From positions 124,001 through 188,000 of the forward strand of contig JBKQHO010000039.1 of NCBI GenBank assembly GCA_052267165.1: a stretch of DNA of 64,000 bases. Direction: 5' to 3'. The DNA comes from CAWICD01 sp052267165 (GTDB taxonomy: Bacteria > Vulcanimicrobiota > Vulcanimicrobiia > Vulcanimicrobiales > Vulcanimicrobiaceae). The notes under the pieces are model-generated. The model was not told the DNA's origin, made no database searches, and worked only from the letters and a program-made list of their open reading frames with translations. Positions 43,536 through 52,325 of the stretch are shown piece by piece. The position numbers were made by a program, and so were the translations under genes. Position 1 is the stretch's first letter. The number at the start of each line of letters is the position of its first letter.

Positions 43536-44585
43536 CTAAACAGGGGTGCGCTCGTCGGCGCTTGCGGTGATCGTGAACTTGTCGAAGAAGATTCGGTGGG
43601 TCGCTACGCCGCGGCGCTCGAGCGACGCCAGCGCCGCGTCGACCATCGGCGGCGGTCCGCAGACGTAGCAGTCGCTGTCGCTCAAGTCGGCGTGAAGGCG
43701 GTCGCAGACGTCGCTGATGAAGCCTTTCTCCCCGCTCCAGCCGTCCTCGGAGCCGGCGTCGGAAAGGGCCAGAACGCAGCGGAAGCCGGGCATGCGCTCC
43801 TCGAGCGCCTTGAGCTCGCCGAGATACAACAGATCGCGTTCCGAGCGCGCACCGTAGTAGAACGTCACCTTGCGGGCCGAGCCGCTCTCGGCGACGGTGT
43901 TGAGCAGCGACCACAGCGGGGCCATCCCCGCTCCCCCGCCAATCAAGACCAGATCGCTCTCATGCGACTGACGCAGCGTGCACGTCCCGTACGGCCCCTT
44001 GACTTCGAGCAGGTCGCCGGGCTTTAGTTTTCCGTCGAGCAAGCTCGAGAAACGGCCTCCGGGATAGGCCTTGATGATGAACTCGAGCTGCTCCGCGTTT
44101 GCCGGGGTGTTGGCCATCGAGAAGGCTCGATGCTCGTCGCTACCGGGGATGCGGACGTCGACGTACTGACCCGCTGAGAACTTGATCCGCTCCGGCTTGC
44201 GAAGTTTGAGCACGAGCCGGCGGATGTCGTGCGTGAGCGGCTCCACCGCGACGACCTCGGTCGTCGCCTCGACGATCGGATTCGCCGAGCGCAGGATCTC
44301 TTCGTCGTAGTTGATCAGCTCGATGGTCGCGTCGCTGTAGACGTGCGTGCGGCAGAGCAGCACGTAGCCTTCGTCCCGCTCAAAATCCGGTAACGCGAAG
44401 GTCGAGTACTTCTCGAGATCGACCTCGCCGTCGAGCAGAAACGACTTGCACGCCGAGCACTGACCTTCTTTGCAGCCGTGCATGAGCATGTATCCCTGAC
44501 GGAAGGCCGCATTGAGCACGGTCTCGGACTCGTCGCAGTCCATTTCGATACCGACCGGCTCGAATTTCACCCGATGCGTTGCCAC
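43536..44585 (-). CDS. mimB: monooxygenase NADH reductase (2Fe-2S/FAD)
   Basis: This is a 349-residue reductase that passes electrons from NADH to the hydroxylase. The N-terminal plant-type ferredoxin domain has cysteines in HGCKEGQCSACKSFLLDG and LLCRTHVYSD. The FAD domain has HRAFSMANTP (R-x-F-S), and the NAD domain has LVLIGGGAGMAPLWSLL with VCGPPPMVDAAL near the end. It lies between the two hydroxylase subunit genes, as in mim/prm clusters. Confidence 0.95.
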   Translation of the reverse strand: MATHRVKFEPVGIEMDCDESETVLNAAFRQGYMLMHGCKEGQCSACKSFLLDGEVDLEKYSTFALPDFERDEGYVLLCRTHVYSDATIELINYDEEILRSANPIVEATTEVVAVEPLTHDIRRLVLKLRKPERIKFSAGQYVDVRIPGSDEHRAFSMANTPANAEQLEFIIKAYPGGRFSSLLDGKLKPGDLLEVKGPYGTCTLRQSHESDLVLIGGGAGMAPLWSLLNTVAESGSARKVTFYYGARSERDLLYLGELKALEERMPGFRCVLALSDAGSEDGWSGEKGFISDVCDRLHADLSDSDCYVCGPPPMVDAALASLERRGVATHRIFFDKFTITASADERTPV

Positions 44586-44607
44586 AAGAAGGCTCCAAGT
44601 CTAGGGA

Positions 44608-44646
44608 GCCGGCCGGCAGCGGCGGTCCACGCCGCTGCTGCCGGCC
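44608..44646 (-). other. intercistronic stem-loop between mimA and mimB
   Basis: The 76-base gap after mimA contains an imperfect inverted repeat (GCCGGCAGCGGCG and CGCCGCTGCTGCCGGC with a three-base bulge). It could tune the ratio of hydroxylase large subunit to downstream proteins by partial termination or 3'-end protection. There is no uridine tract. Confidence 0.45.
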
Positions 44647-44661
44647 AAAAGGTCGCGAAGG

Positions 44662-46317
44662 TTAGGTCGCCGCGCTGGCTTTGCGTCCCGCGGGGCCGCC
44701 CCTGCGGTACTCAGCCATGTGCGCCTCGCGCTCTTCGGGCGTCATTTGGTTCAAGATCACGTTGGGGCTGCGGAACTCGATGCCTTTGAAGTGATCCGTC
44801 GTCCAGAGCTTCTTCGTGTCGTCGAGCTTGAGGTGCGGCTGCGGCGTAAGCGTCTTGCCGTCGTTGCGCACGTAGCCGAGGTCGTTCTGAACGTCGGCGA
44901 CGTCCCAGCCGTCGTAGAGCGTCTCCCACTCGCGCTTGCCGTGGAGCCGGCCCATGTTCGGAGTCTGGCGGCCCTGGTACTCGGGACGGAAGACTTCGCG
45001 GTCGGTCCAGGCGCAGGTCTCGGAGCAGTACGTCCGCACTTGCCCGTCGACCGTGTCCATGACGATGTCCTCGCGAATGAGGCACGGCACCATGCAGGTC
45101 CAGCAGCGGTGCGGGTACTGGTAGTCCGTGCCGGGATCGAAGGTGATCGCCTTGTGGCCGTTGGGATATTGCAGCGCGCTGTAACGCTCCCACCACTTGC
45201 CGTACTTGTTGTACCAGCCCGGATACTTGGCCTCGAACCACTCGAAGTCGGTATCGGTCATCGCGTCGATGCGCCAGTAGTTGAACGGCCAGCCGGTCGC
45301 GAAGAACTGCGCGACTTCGTGGACGTAGCCCTTGTTGACGATCCGGTTCCAGGCCTCTTCGACGAGGTCGTGCGGAATGACCAAACCGTACTTCTCGAGC
45401 GGGATGAGGTAGCTGCGATAGTAGTCGTCGTAGATCCAGCGCCGCCACATCTCGGCGTAGCTCTCGCGATCCTTGCGGCGATCCTTCGTTCCGTACTCGA
45501 TGAAGGTGCCGATCGCGGCGTCGACGACGGCATGATTGTTCCACCAGGCGTAGCGCAGGTCGCGCTCGAGCAGCTGGCGATTCCGCTCGTCGGCGAGCGC
45601 CATGAGCAGGATCGAGTAGCCGTTGCTGATGTGACGCGATTCGTCCGACTGCACCGAGTGGAAGACCGTCGGCAACAGGTAGTCGCCGTTGGCGGCCGCT
45701 TCCGAAGGCATCGCGACGAAGAGCGTGTTGGTGAACGCCGTCTCGGCCACGATCGTCAGGTAGATGACGGCTGCCGAGAGCGCGTCGCCGGTGATGAAGC
45801 CTTCACCAAACTGCCGGCCGATCGTGCCGCAATAGCTGTTCGCGAACGCCTTCTCCGTGATGTCGAAGCCGGCCGGATCGATGTAGTGGTTCATGTAGAG
45901 CCGCTTGAGATTCATCTGAATCGTCGAGTGGCGCACTTCGTCGATCATCTGAATGGCGAGGCCGTTGTGAACCGACGGATTCGGCACCGCGCCGATCGAG
46001 AGCGGCATCGAGCGGGCCGCCGAGATCTCGGGGAACGGAATGATGCTCAGGAACAGCTTTTGCCATTCCATCCAGCGCTCTTGCACCTGGCGGAACATGT
46101 TGCCCCGGATCGCGCCGTCCATCGCGCCGTAGACGCGGTGGTCCTTCTCTTCTTCCATCGGGAAGTAAGAGCGCAGGACTTGCTTGAGCGGATCCTTCAG
46201 CGGTGCTTTCTCGAAGGTGTAGTCTGTACCGTACTTCTGGGCAGGCGTTGCGAACGTCGGTTCCCAGGACAGCTCCTGGATCTTCTGGTGAGCCTTTGCG
46301 AGACTTTGTCGACTCAT
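44662..46317 (-). CDS. mimA: diiron monooxygenase hydroxylase large (alpha) subunit, propane/acetone type
   Basis: This is a 551-residue catalytic subunit of a soluble diiron monooxygenase. The two E-x-x-H metal motifs appear as QMIDEVRHSTIQMNL and SVQSDESRHISNGYS, with further carboxylates in between (IVAETAFTNTLFVAM). A late cysteine cluster HRCWTCMVPC is characteristic of the propane/phenol-type subgroup. By operon content it is closest to group 5/6 enzymes (PrmA, MimA) that oxidise propane, acetone or related small molecules. The substrate is inferred, not shown. ATG 46317 follows AGGAGGG by eleven bases. Confidence 0.94.
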   Translation of the reverse strand: MSRQSLAKAHQKIQELSWEPTFATPAQKYGTDYTFEKAPLKDPLKQVLRSYFPMEEEKDHRVYGAMDGAIRGNMFRQVQERWMEWQKLFLSIIPFPEISAARSMPLSIGAVPNPSVHNGLAIQMIDEVRHSTIQMNLKRLYMNHYIDPAGFDITEKAFANSYCGTIGRQFGEGFITGDALSAAVIYLTIVAETAFTNTLFVAMPSEAAANGDYLLPTVFHSVQSDESRHISNGYSILLMALADERNRQLLERDLRYAWWNNHAVVDAAIGTFIEYGTKDRRKDRESYAEMWRRWIYDDYYRSYLIPLEKYGLVIPHDLVEEAWNRIVNKGYVHEVAQFFATGWPFNYWRIDAMTDTDFEWFEAKYPGWYNKYGKWWERYSALQYPNGHKAITFDPGTDYQYPHRCWTCMVPCLIREDIVMDTVDGQVRTYCSETCAWTDREVFRPEYQGRQTPNMGRLHGKREWETLYDGWDVADVQNDLGYVRNDGKTLTPQPHLKLDDTKKLWTTDHFKGIEFRSPNVILNQMTPEEREAHMAEYRRGGPAGRKASAAT

Positions 46318-46350
46318 TAAATTGGTGTCCCTCCTGGAGTGGTGAGGATC

Positions 46351-47379
46351 CTACGCAGGAACGAGGATCCCGCGGCCCCTGAGGCGGCCGCTGTCAAGGT
46401 CGTGGATGCTGTCGATGACTGCGTCGAGCGGATAGGTCTTGGTATGAAGCTTGACCTTATCCGCGGCGGCCAACGTCATCAGCTCGGCCAAATCATTGTA
46501 CGTGCCGACGAGGTTGCCCACGAAGTTGATCTCCGTAGAGATGATGTCGATCATCGGCACGTTCAGCGCGCCGCCGTACCCGATGACGTAATAGCTGCCG
46601 GCGCGTCGCAGCATCGCGACGCCGTCCGCGATTGCGCCACCCTCACCGACGAAATCGATGACGGCTTGCGCCCCGCGTCCGCCAGTCAGTTCCTGCACCT
46701 TCGCAACTTGCGTTCCGTCGGCCAGGACGGTGTGATCCGCGCCGAGCTCGCGCACGAGCTCGAGGGCCGGACCCGAACGATCCACGACGATAATCGTGGC
46801 CGGCGTCAGCGCCTTGAGGCACTGCACGCCGATGTGGCCCAAACCTCCGGCGCCGATGACGACGGCTTTTGTGCCGGGATAGAGGTCTTGGGCCGCTTTT
46901 TTGACGGCATGATAGGCCGTCAAACCTGCATCCGCCAGTGCGGCGATGTCCTTGGGCTGCAGCACGGGGTCGAGCTTGACGACCGCGCGCGCCGAAGTCT
47001 TCAAAAAGTTGGCGAACCCGCCGTCGGTGGAGATGCCGGGAAACGCCGAATTGTCGCAGTGCATGTCGTCACCCGCGCGGCACGCGCGGCAGAAGCCGCA
47101 GGTGGCGAGCGGATGGACGATGACGGTGTCGCCGACTTTGACGTTCTCGACCGCCGAGCCGACCTCGTGCACCCAGCCCGCGTTCTCGTGACCGAGGGTG
47201 TAGGGCAGCGCGACGTTGGTCTTCTCCTTCCACTGCCCCTCGATGATGTGCAAGTCGGTGCGGCACAATCCCGCGCCGCCGATCTTGACGATCACGTCGT
47301 AGGGCGCGGCGAGCTTGGGTTCCGCAATCTCCTCGTAGACGGGATTCTCGAGGTAACGATGGAGACGCACGGCCTTCAT
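46351..47379 (-). CDS. adh: zinc-dependent alcohol dehydrogenase
   Basis: This is a 342-residue medium-chain dehydrogenase. The catalytic zinc ligands are in GAGLCRTDLHIIEGQ and TLGHENAGWVHEVGS. The structural zinc cysteines are in TCGFCRACRAGDDMHC. The NAD fold is VVIGAGGLGHIGVQCLKAL. It probably oxidises the alcohol made by the monooxygenase (1- or 2-propanol if propane is the substrate). It is 33 bases upstream of mimA on the same strand, and its ATG overlaps the preceding stop by four bases. Confidence 0.93.
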   Translation of the reverse strand: MKAVRLHRYLENPVYEEIAEPKLAAPYDVIVKIGGAGLCRTDLHIIEGQWKEKTNVALPYTLGHENAGWVHEVGSAVENVKVGDTVIVHPLATCGFCRACRAGDDMHCDNSAFPGISTDGGFANFLKTSARAVVKLDPVLQPKDIAALADAGLTAYHAVKKAAQDLYPGTKAVVIGAGGLGHIGVQCLKALTPATIIVVDRSGPALELVRELGADHTVLADGTQVAKVQELTGGRGAQAVIDFVGEGGAIADGVAMLRRAGSYYVIGYGGALNVPMIDIISTEINFVGNLVGTYNDLAELMTLAAADKVKLHTKTYPLDAVIDSIHDLDSGRLRGRGILVPA

Positions 47380-48224
47380 ACACGTTCCTCCACGGACGGC
47401 GACTCGACGAAGCGCGAGCCGGGCATACCCCAGGACCGGAAGAAGTCGCCGGTCTTCCGGCACATCTCGACATTGACGTTGTTGCCGGCGCCGATCAGCG
47501 CGCGGTTGACGCGGTTTGCGCGAGCGACCGTCGCGTCGGTCGCGGCCGAGCCGTCGGGCCGCGCGAGCAGCGGCGCGTCCGCGTCGAGCGAACCGTCGCG
47601 GGCGCGGCGCCGGAGCTCGGCCAGCAGCACCTCGCGCGCGCCATACGTCAGGAACGTCAGGTACGCGCGGCAGCCGCGCTGCTGACGGTAACGAACCGCC
47701 AGCGGCTCGGCTTCGAGATCGGCGACCAGCTCGCCGTCGCGGTCGAGCGAGCCGATATCCCCGACGCGAAGACGCAGGAACTCCGCGCGGCGCAAGCCGC
47801 TGCCGATCAGCGAGAGCAGCACGATTAGGTCGAGCGGCGAGGCGCTGCCGGCGATCGGCGCCGGCGCTTCGCGCCCAGGCAGCGGCCGCCAAGGCACCGC
47901 GACGCCGTTGAACGTAAACCAGAGCTTCGGGCCCATTGCGAGCGCCGCGATCTGCGGCCGCGTAAAGCTCGAGAGCGCGTCGGCGAACGCGGCCAAGGCG
48001 TCCTCGGCGGCACGCGGAGCGGAGCGTGCGCGCTCGAGCAGCGCCTCCAGATCGCGCTGCCCAGTCAACGAGGCGAACCGATCCAGACTTGCGACCGAGG
48101 TGCGAATCCACGAGACCTCGCGGCAGCGCGCGTCGAGCACGTCGACCAAGCGGCGAACCGACGGCAGATCCGCCAGCGCGCGCTCGCGCCGTCCCGCGAG
48201 CGCGTCCAGAGCGGTCGCGCTCAC
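47376..48224 (-). CDS. tyrosine-recombinase-fold-like protein without a nucleophile
   Basis: This is a 282-residue protein embedded in the monooxygenase operon with four-base overlaps on both sides (GTGA before, ATGA after). The segment LIGSGLRRAEFLRLRVGDIG matches the box I arginine helix of phage-type integrases, and VEMCRKTGDFFRSWGM resembles box II, but with Glu in place of the first His. The chain ends 20 residues later with no tyrosine nucleophile. It cannot be an active recombinase of the usual type and may be a DNA-binding or assembly protein. Function unknown. The start GTG 48224 is set by the overlap. Confidence 0.7.
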   Translation of the reverse strand: MSATALDALAGRRERALADLPSVRRLVDVLDARCREVSWIRTSVASLDRFASLTGQRDLEALLERARSAPRAAEDALAAFADALSSFTRPQIAALAMGPKLWFTFNGVAVPWRPLPGREAPAPIAGSASPLDLIVLLSLIGSGLRRAEFLRLRVGDIGSLDRDGELVADLEAEPLAVRYRQQRGCRAYLTFLTYGAREVLLAELRRRARDGSLDADAPLLARPDGSAATDATVARANRVNRALIGAGNNVNVEMCRKTGDFFRSWGMPGSRFVESPSVEERV

Positions 48225-48529
48225 GTCAGCACCCGCACGTTGATGAGATCGTAGATCTCGTCGCGCACGAAGTGATCCGCAAGCACGACCTCGCACGACT
48301 CGACGCCTGGGACCGCCTCGACGCGCTTGCGGATCCCCAGGCCGATTTTCGTTGCGAACTTCGAGGGGCACAGCGGCGAGGTCAGGTGGTAGAACACCGT
48401 CACCTTGCCTCCCTCGGCTTGGACATCGTCGAGCAGCCCCAGCTCCGCGATCGTTTTGCGAACTTCCGGATCGGGCGTCGAGCCCGCGGCTTTGCGCACG
48501 CGCTCGAGGTCGATGACGGCGCGGCTCAC
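48221..48529 (-). CDS. DUF59/MIP18-type metal-sulfur cluster assembly protein
   Basis: This is a 102-residue protein of the SufT/PaaD/MIP18 type. DPEVRKTIAELGLLDDVQAE is the conserved opening (with the usual later residues changed), followed by VTVFYHLTSPLCPSKF with the conserved cysteine, and VEAVPGVESCEVV. Such proteins help iron-sulfur or diiron protein maturation. Being inside the mim-type operon suggests service to the reductase cluster or the diiron site. GTG 48529 overlaps the amidohydrolase stop. A second family member lies at 53575. Confidence 0.82.
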   Translation of the reverse strand: MSRAVIDLERVRKAAGSTPDPEVRKTIAELGLLDDVQAEGGKVTVFYHLTSPLCPSKFATKIGLGIRKRVEAVPGVESCEVVLADHFVRDEIYDLINVRVLT

Positions 48530-49602
48530 CGCTTTGCGAGCTCCGGATCGGCGACGCCGCGCTCGCCTGCGTGCGCCTGAGCGACGTACTCGCGATGACG
48601 CTTGGAGAAGTCGTCGTTCTCGATCGCCTTGCGCTTGGTTTCGGTGTCGACGCCGTAGAGCCGGGTGATGTTGCCGCCGATGATCTTCTGCTTGATCTCC
48701 GGGGTCAGATCGACGCCGTACTCTTTCTTGAGGTCTTCGGGCAGCTCGAAGTTCATGAACTCGTCGAGCTGCCAGTGCGGATACCAGATCGGGAAGTCGG
48801 TGCCGTAGACGATCCGGTCGGGCCCGAGCCAAAAGAGCAAGTTGGCCATGACTTCCGCAAAGAAGCGCGGCCGGTTGTGGATGAACGCGAGCGCGACCGC
48901 CAGCGAACCGTAGACGTTCGGGCAGCGTGCCGCGATCCAGCAGAAATCGTCGAGCCGCGGCAGGCCGACGTGGTCGATGATGAAGTTGAGATCGGGATAG
49001 AGCCAGGCCGGCTCGTCGATGTCGCGCACGTCGAACTTCTGCAATGTCAGCGGTTCGACGGCAGGTCCCTTGTGGAAGTGCATGTTCTTGATGCCGAGCT
49101 CGAGGCAGCGCTCGTAACACGAGAAGACCATCGGATCGTTGGCGCTCCAGCCGCGCGACTCGCCGCGCCACTCGGCCGTGTACCACTTGAAGCCCTTGAC
49201 GCCGTATTCTTTGACCTGACGCGCGACTTCGTCCGCGGCGCCCGGCATGCGCGGGTCAACCCCGCCGAGCGAAATCAAGCGCTCGGGCGCTCGAGCGACG
49301 AGCTTCGCGTTGCGTTCGGCCGTGACGAAACCTTGGTGGTAAAAATCGTATAGCACTTGCGTCGAGAGGATCGCCATGTCGGCGTCGCCTTTGACGAACA
49401 TCTCCTCGAGATACCAATCGGGATCCGTCTTGCGAAAGACGGACTCATAGTCCATCGTCCAGCGTTTGTCGGGCGGGTTGAACCCCGAATGGAATGCATA
49501 GAACGTCTCGATAAACGCGTCGCCGAAACGGTTCTTGCAGTTGGCCGAGCTGGCGTTCCAGCAACCGGTGTGGGCATCAAGGACGAACGCGCCGTCTTTC
49601 AT
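48526..49602 (-). CDS. amidohydrolase-2 family protein of the monooxygenase operon
   Basis: This is a 358-residue TIM-barrel metal-dependent hydrolase of the ACMSD/amidohydrolase-2 group. Visible elements are FVLDAHTGCWN (the usual first H-x-H is replaced by H-T-G), GVKGFKWYTAEWR, NMHFHKGPAVEPL, LNFIIDHVGLPRLDD and IVYGTDFPIWYPHWQL with the metal-binding Asp. Homologues accompany propane/acetone monooxygenase operons, where their role is unsettled. As the first gene of the operon it is preceded by GGAAGGG and the shared divergent promoter region. Confidence 0.88.
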   Translation of the reverse strand: MKDGAFVLDAHTGCWNASSANCKNRFGDAFIETFYAFHSGFNPPDKRWTMDYESVFRKTDPDWYLEEMFVKGDADMAILSTQVLYDFYHQGFVTAERNAKLVARAPERLISLGGVDPRMPGAADEVARQVKEYGVKGFKWYTAEWRGESRGWSANDPMVFSCYERCLELGIKNMHFHKGPAVEPLTLQKFDVRDIDEPAWLYPDLNFIIDHVGLPRLDDFCWIAARCPNVYGSLAVALAFIHNRPRFFAEVMANLLFWLGPDRIVYGTDFPIWYPHWQLDEFMNFELPEDLKKEYGVDLTPEIKQKIIGGNITRLYGVDTETKRKAIENDDFSKRHREYVAQAHAGERGVADPELAKR

Positions 49603-49689
49603 TCGACCGAACCCTTCCTATCTTCACGAGCACACAAGCAAGCCGTCCTGCGGCGCTTGTAGGGTGTGACAACGGTACTCGCCGGGCAG

Positions 49690-49737
49690 TGAAGCGTCAG
49701 TGAAAACTGCGACCCAGGTAGTTGAAATTCGGTGAAA
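49690..49737. promoter_or_regulatory. four helically phased GTGAA-type half-sites in the divergent promoter
   Basis: On the plus strand GTGAA occurs at 49690 and 49701, TTGAA at 49723, and GTGAA at 49733. The spacings of 11, 22 and 10 bases put all four on the same face of the helix. OmpR-type regulators bind such direct repeats, and an OmpR-type response regulator is encoded by the divergent operon, so this is its likely target for both the monooxygenase operon and its own operon. Confidence 0.55.
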
Positions 49738-49828
49738 AATTTGCCCGCCCCGGACGCCCACGGGAGGTAAAAGCACGCCGTCTTTTGGTAAATGAGCTTC
49801 CTTTGGGGGCCTTCGGCCGGAGGTGTCA

Positions 49829-52315
49829 ATGACGACGCGAGAGGAGCGGCATCGCTGGTCGATCGCTTCGCCTGCGGAGATCGAGCGCACGGCTCACGAG
49901 CTCTCCGCGCTGCGCGACCGCTTCCTCTCGGCGAACGGCCCGGCGCCGCCGAGCTTTGCGCGACCGATCATTCTCGAGTCGTGGCAACGTTGCCGCCGCA
50001 TGGCGGTCGACGCCGGCCGCCGCGCGGCGCCGCTGGCGATAACCTTCGATGCGCAGCTGCGCGAGTTGCGTGAAGCGAACGAACAGTTATTGCGGGCCGC
50101 CCACCCGGTCGCAGTGCGGTTGGCCGATCACCTTTCAGGCTCGGGTTACGTCGTCGTCGTCACCGATGCGGCGGGCTGCATTCTCGACCTCGTCGGCGAT
50201 CTCGACGTGCGCCGCCGCCTGTCGCGCATCGACTTCGTGCCGGGCGGCGACTGGAGCGAGCTCGCCGCCGGAACCAACGCGATCGGAACCGCGCTCGCCG
50301 ACCGGCGCCCCGTTCAACTGATGGGAGCCGAGCACTTTTGCGACGGCTGGACCGACCTGACGTGCACGGCGGCACCGATCCGCCATCCGGGAACGTCCGA
50401 GATCATCGGGGTCATCGACATCACGGGCGACTACCGTTTGATCCGCTCGCATCTCACCGGCCTGTTAGCCGTCAGCGCGCTCGAGATCGAAGAGAAGTTG
50501 CGCGCGTACTTCCTTTGCAAGTCGTGCAGCCGCAGCGACGAGGAGCGCGCCGGTTGCTGGAGCAGCTTCGTCTCCGAGACGGCGCCCAACGCAGCCGAAC
50601 AAGCGGCGCCGAGCGATGCTCAGCTGCTGGCGCTCGCCGGCGGGGCGATCGGCGCGAGTCTGGACTTGCACGTCACGCTCGAGACGGTCGCCGAGCAGAC
50701 GGCAACGCTGCTGCATCTAGAGCGAGCGTGGGTCTGCCTCTTCAGCATCGAATCCGAGTATGGATTGCTGGCCCATGGTTGGTCGCGCGAACGCTCGAAT
50801 CGAGGCGCGCTGGCCGGAATCGAGCGATTGCTCTCGTCCACGGAGGCCGTCTCGCTCCTGCGCGAACGCGGACAACCCGTGATCGCCGACGACGTCATCG
50901 CGTCCCCGCTCTTCCCCGACGGGTTGGTTGCGTCGCACGGGATTCGTGCCATAGCGCTCTTGCCGCTGGCGACGGCGCGCGGCATCGCCGGCTTCGTGGT
51001 CACACCGCGCGGCGCGCCGACGCACTGGAGCTTGGACGACCTGCGGCGCGCGCTGGCGCTATCGTGCCAAGCTGCGACCGCGATCGAGAACGCCTTGCTC
51101 TTCGACGCGCTGCGCTTACACAACCGGCAGATCGAAGCCGTCAACTCGGTCGCCGAGCTGCTGGGCACGTTGCCGGACCCCGCGCACCATCTCGACGAGG
51201 TTCTCGCCTCGATCGCCGAGGTGATGGACCTCGACGCGGGACGCGTCTACCTGCGCGACGCGGAGAGCGGCCTGCTATGCTCGGCCGCGCACTACGGCCA
51301 CGACGACGAGTCTGCCCGCCACGCCGTTTATCCGGAGCGCCAGCCGACGCTGCGGCGCGAACGGAACGGCGACGTGCTGTGCGTTCCGCTCATCGACGGC
51401 GAGACCATCGCCGGCGTACTCGAGCTCGCCAGCCGGCCAGCCGGACTGCTGACGGAAGACGACCTGGGCACGCTCGCGGCGATCGGCCAGCATCTCTCGA
51501 TGGCGCTCAAGAACGCGCACCTGCAGCGTTCGGCTGCGGAAGTCGAAGCGCTCAGAGTGGCCGATCGCCTCAAGAGCGAGTTCTTGGCGACCGTTTCGCA
51601 CGACCTGCGCTCGCCATTGACCGCGATCCGCGCCTCGGTCGAAGGGCTGCTCGACCGGCGCGCCCGGCGTCCCACGCGCGACGTGGAGGATCTGCTCCAA
51701 AACATCGCAGGCCAAGCCAATCGCTTGGGACGGCTCGTCGATCAGTTGCTCGACCTCACGCAGATCGAAGCCGGCGGCCTCAGCCTCGACCGCGAGTGGA
51801 ACGAGCTGCCGGCGCTCGTCGCCGACGCGGTCGGCGGGATCGCTGCGCTCTACGGCGCCAACCGGATTCGCTGCGAGATTCCGCGCGACGCGCCGCTGCT
51901 CTACGTCGACCACGACCGCTTCATTCAGGTGCTGTACAACTTGCTCGACAACGCCTGTAAGTATGCCACGCCCGGCTCGCCGATCACGATCGAGGCGACC
52001 TGGAGCGATCACGAGCTGACGGTGGGCGTCGCCGACCGCGGCCCGGGCGTACCGGCGAGCGAACGTGAGAACGTCTTCCAGCGCTTCTACCGGGGCGGCG
52101 GTTCGCGCAAGACCGGCGTTCGCAGCATCGGTCTGGGGCTTGCGATCTGCCGAGGCATCGTCGAGGCGCACGGTGGAAAGATCTGGATCGAGGACCGCGC
52201 CGGCTGCGGCAGCCTCTTCCGCTTCACGATCCCGCTGGTCGCGGAGCACACTACCGAACTCGCTGTCTCGGAGAGCGCTACGGCACATGCGGGATACCGT
52301 CGAAAGGTCTCTTAG
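49829..52315 (+). CDS. hybrid-origin sensor histidine kinase with AcoR/MimR-type sensory domain and GAF domains
   Basis: This is an 828-residue soluble kinase. Residues 1-225 resemble the sensory part of AcoR/MimR sigma-54 activators (RPIILESWQRCR, DLVGDLDVRRRLSRIDFVPG, WSELAAGTNAIGTALADRRP). A short cysteine motif follows (LCKSCSRSDEERAGCW, near residue 229), then two GAF-like domains (about 275-430 and 445-580). The output is HisKA with the phosphorylated His591 in TVSHDLRSPLTAI, and HATPase with YNLLDNACKYA, VADRGPGVP and SIGLGLAICRGIVEAHGG. No membrane segment is seen. ATG 49829 follows GGAGG. It is paired with the next response regulator and divergent from the monooxygenase operon it probably controls. 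Confidence 0.9.
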   Translation: MTTREERHRWSIASPAEIERTAHELSALRDRFLSANGPAPPSFARPIILESWQRCRRMAVDAGRRAAPLAITFDAQLRELREANEQLLRAAHPVAVRLADHLSGSGYVVVVTDAAGCILDLVGDLDVRRRLSRIDFVPGGDWSELAAGTNAIGTALADRRPVQLMGAEHFCDGWTDLTCTAAPIRHPGTSEIIGVIDITGDYRLIRSHLTGLLAVSALEIEEKLRAYFLCKSCSRSDEERAGCWSSFVSETAPNAAEQAAPSDAQLLALAGGAIGASLDLHVTLETVAEQTATLLHLERAWVCLFSIESEYGLLAHGWSRERSNRGALAGIERLLSSTEAVSLLRERGQPVIADDVIASPLFPDGLVASHGIRAIALLPLATARGIAGFVVTPRGAPTHWSLDDLRRALALSCQAATAIENALLFDALRLHNRQIEAVNSVAELLGTLPDPAHHLDEVLASIAEVMDLDAGRVYLRDAESGLLCSAAHYGHDDESARHAVYPERQPTLRRERNGDVLCVPLIDGETIAGVLELASRPAGLLTEDDLGTLAAIGQHLSMALKNAHLQRSAAEVEALRVADRLKSEFLATVSHDLRSPLTAIRASVEGLLDRRARRPTRDVEDLLQNIAGQANRLGRLVDQLLDLTQIEAGGLSLDREWNELPALVADAVGGIAALYGANRIRCEIPRDAPLLYVDHDRFIQVLYNLLDNACKYATPGSPITIEATWSDHELTVGVADRGPGVPASERENVFQRFYRGGGSRKTGVRSIGLGLAICRGIVEAHGGKIWIEDRAGCGSLFRFTIPLVAEHTTELAVSESATAHAGYRRKVS

Positions 52316-52325
52316 AAATCTCGTG

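Noticed and set aside
47376..48224. Calling the recombinase-like gene evidence of an integrated mobile element
   Set aside because: It lacks the catalytic tyrosine, is coupled to metabolic genes on both sides, and no attachment repeats or phage genes are nearby.
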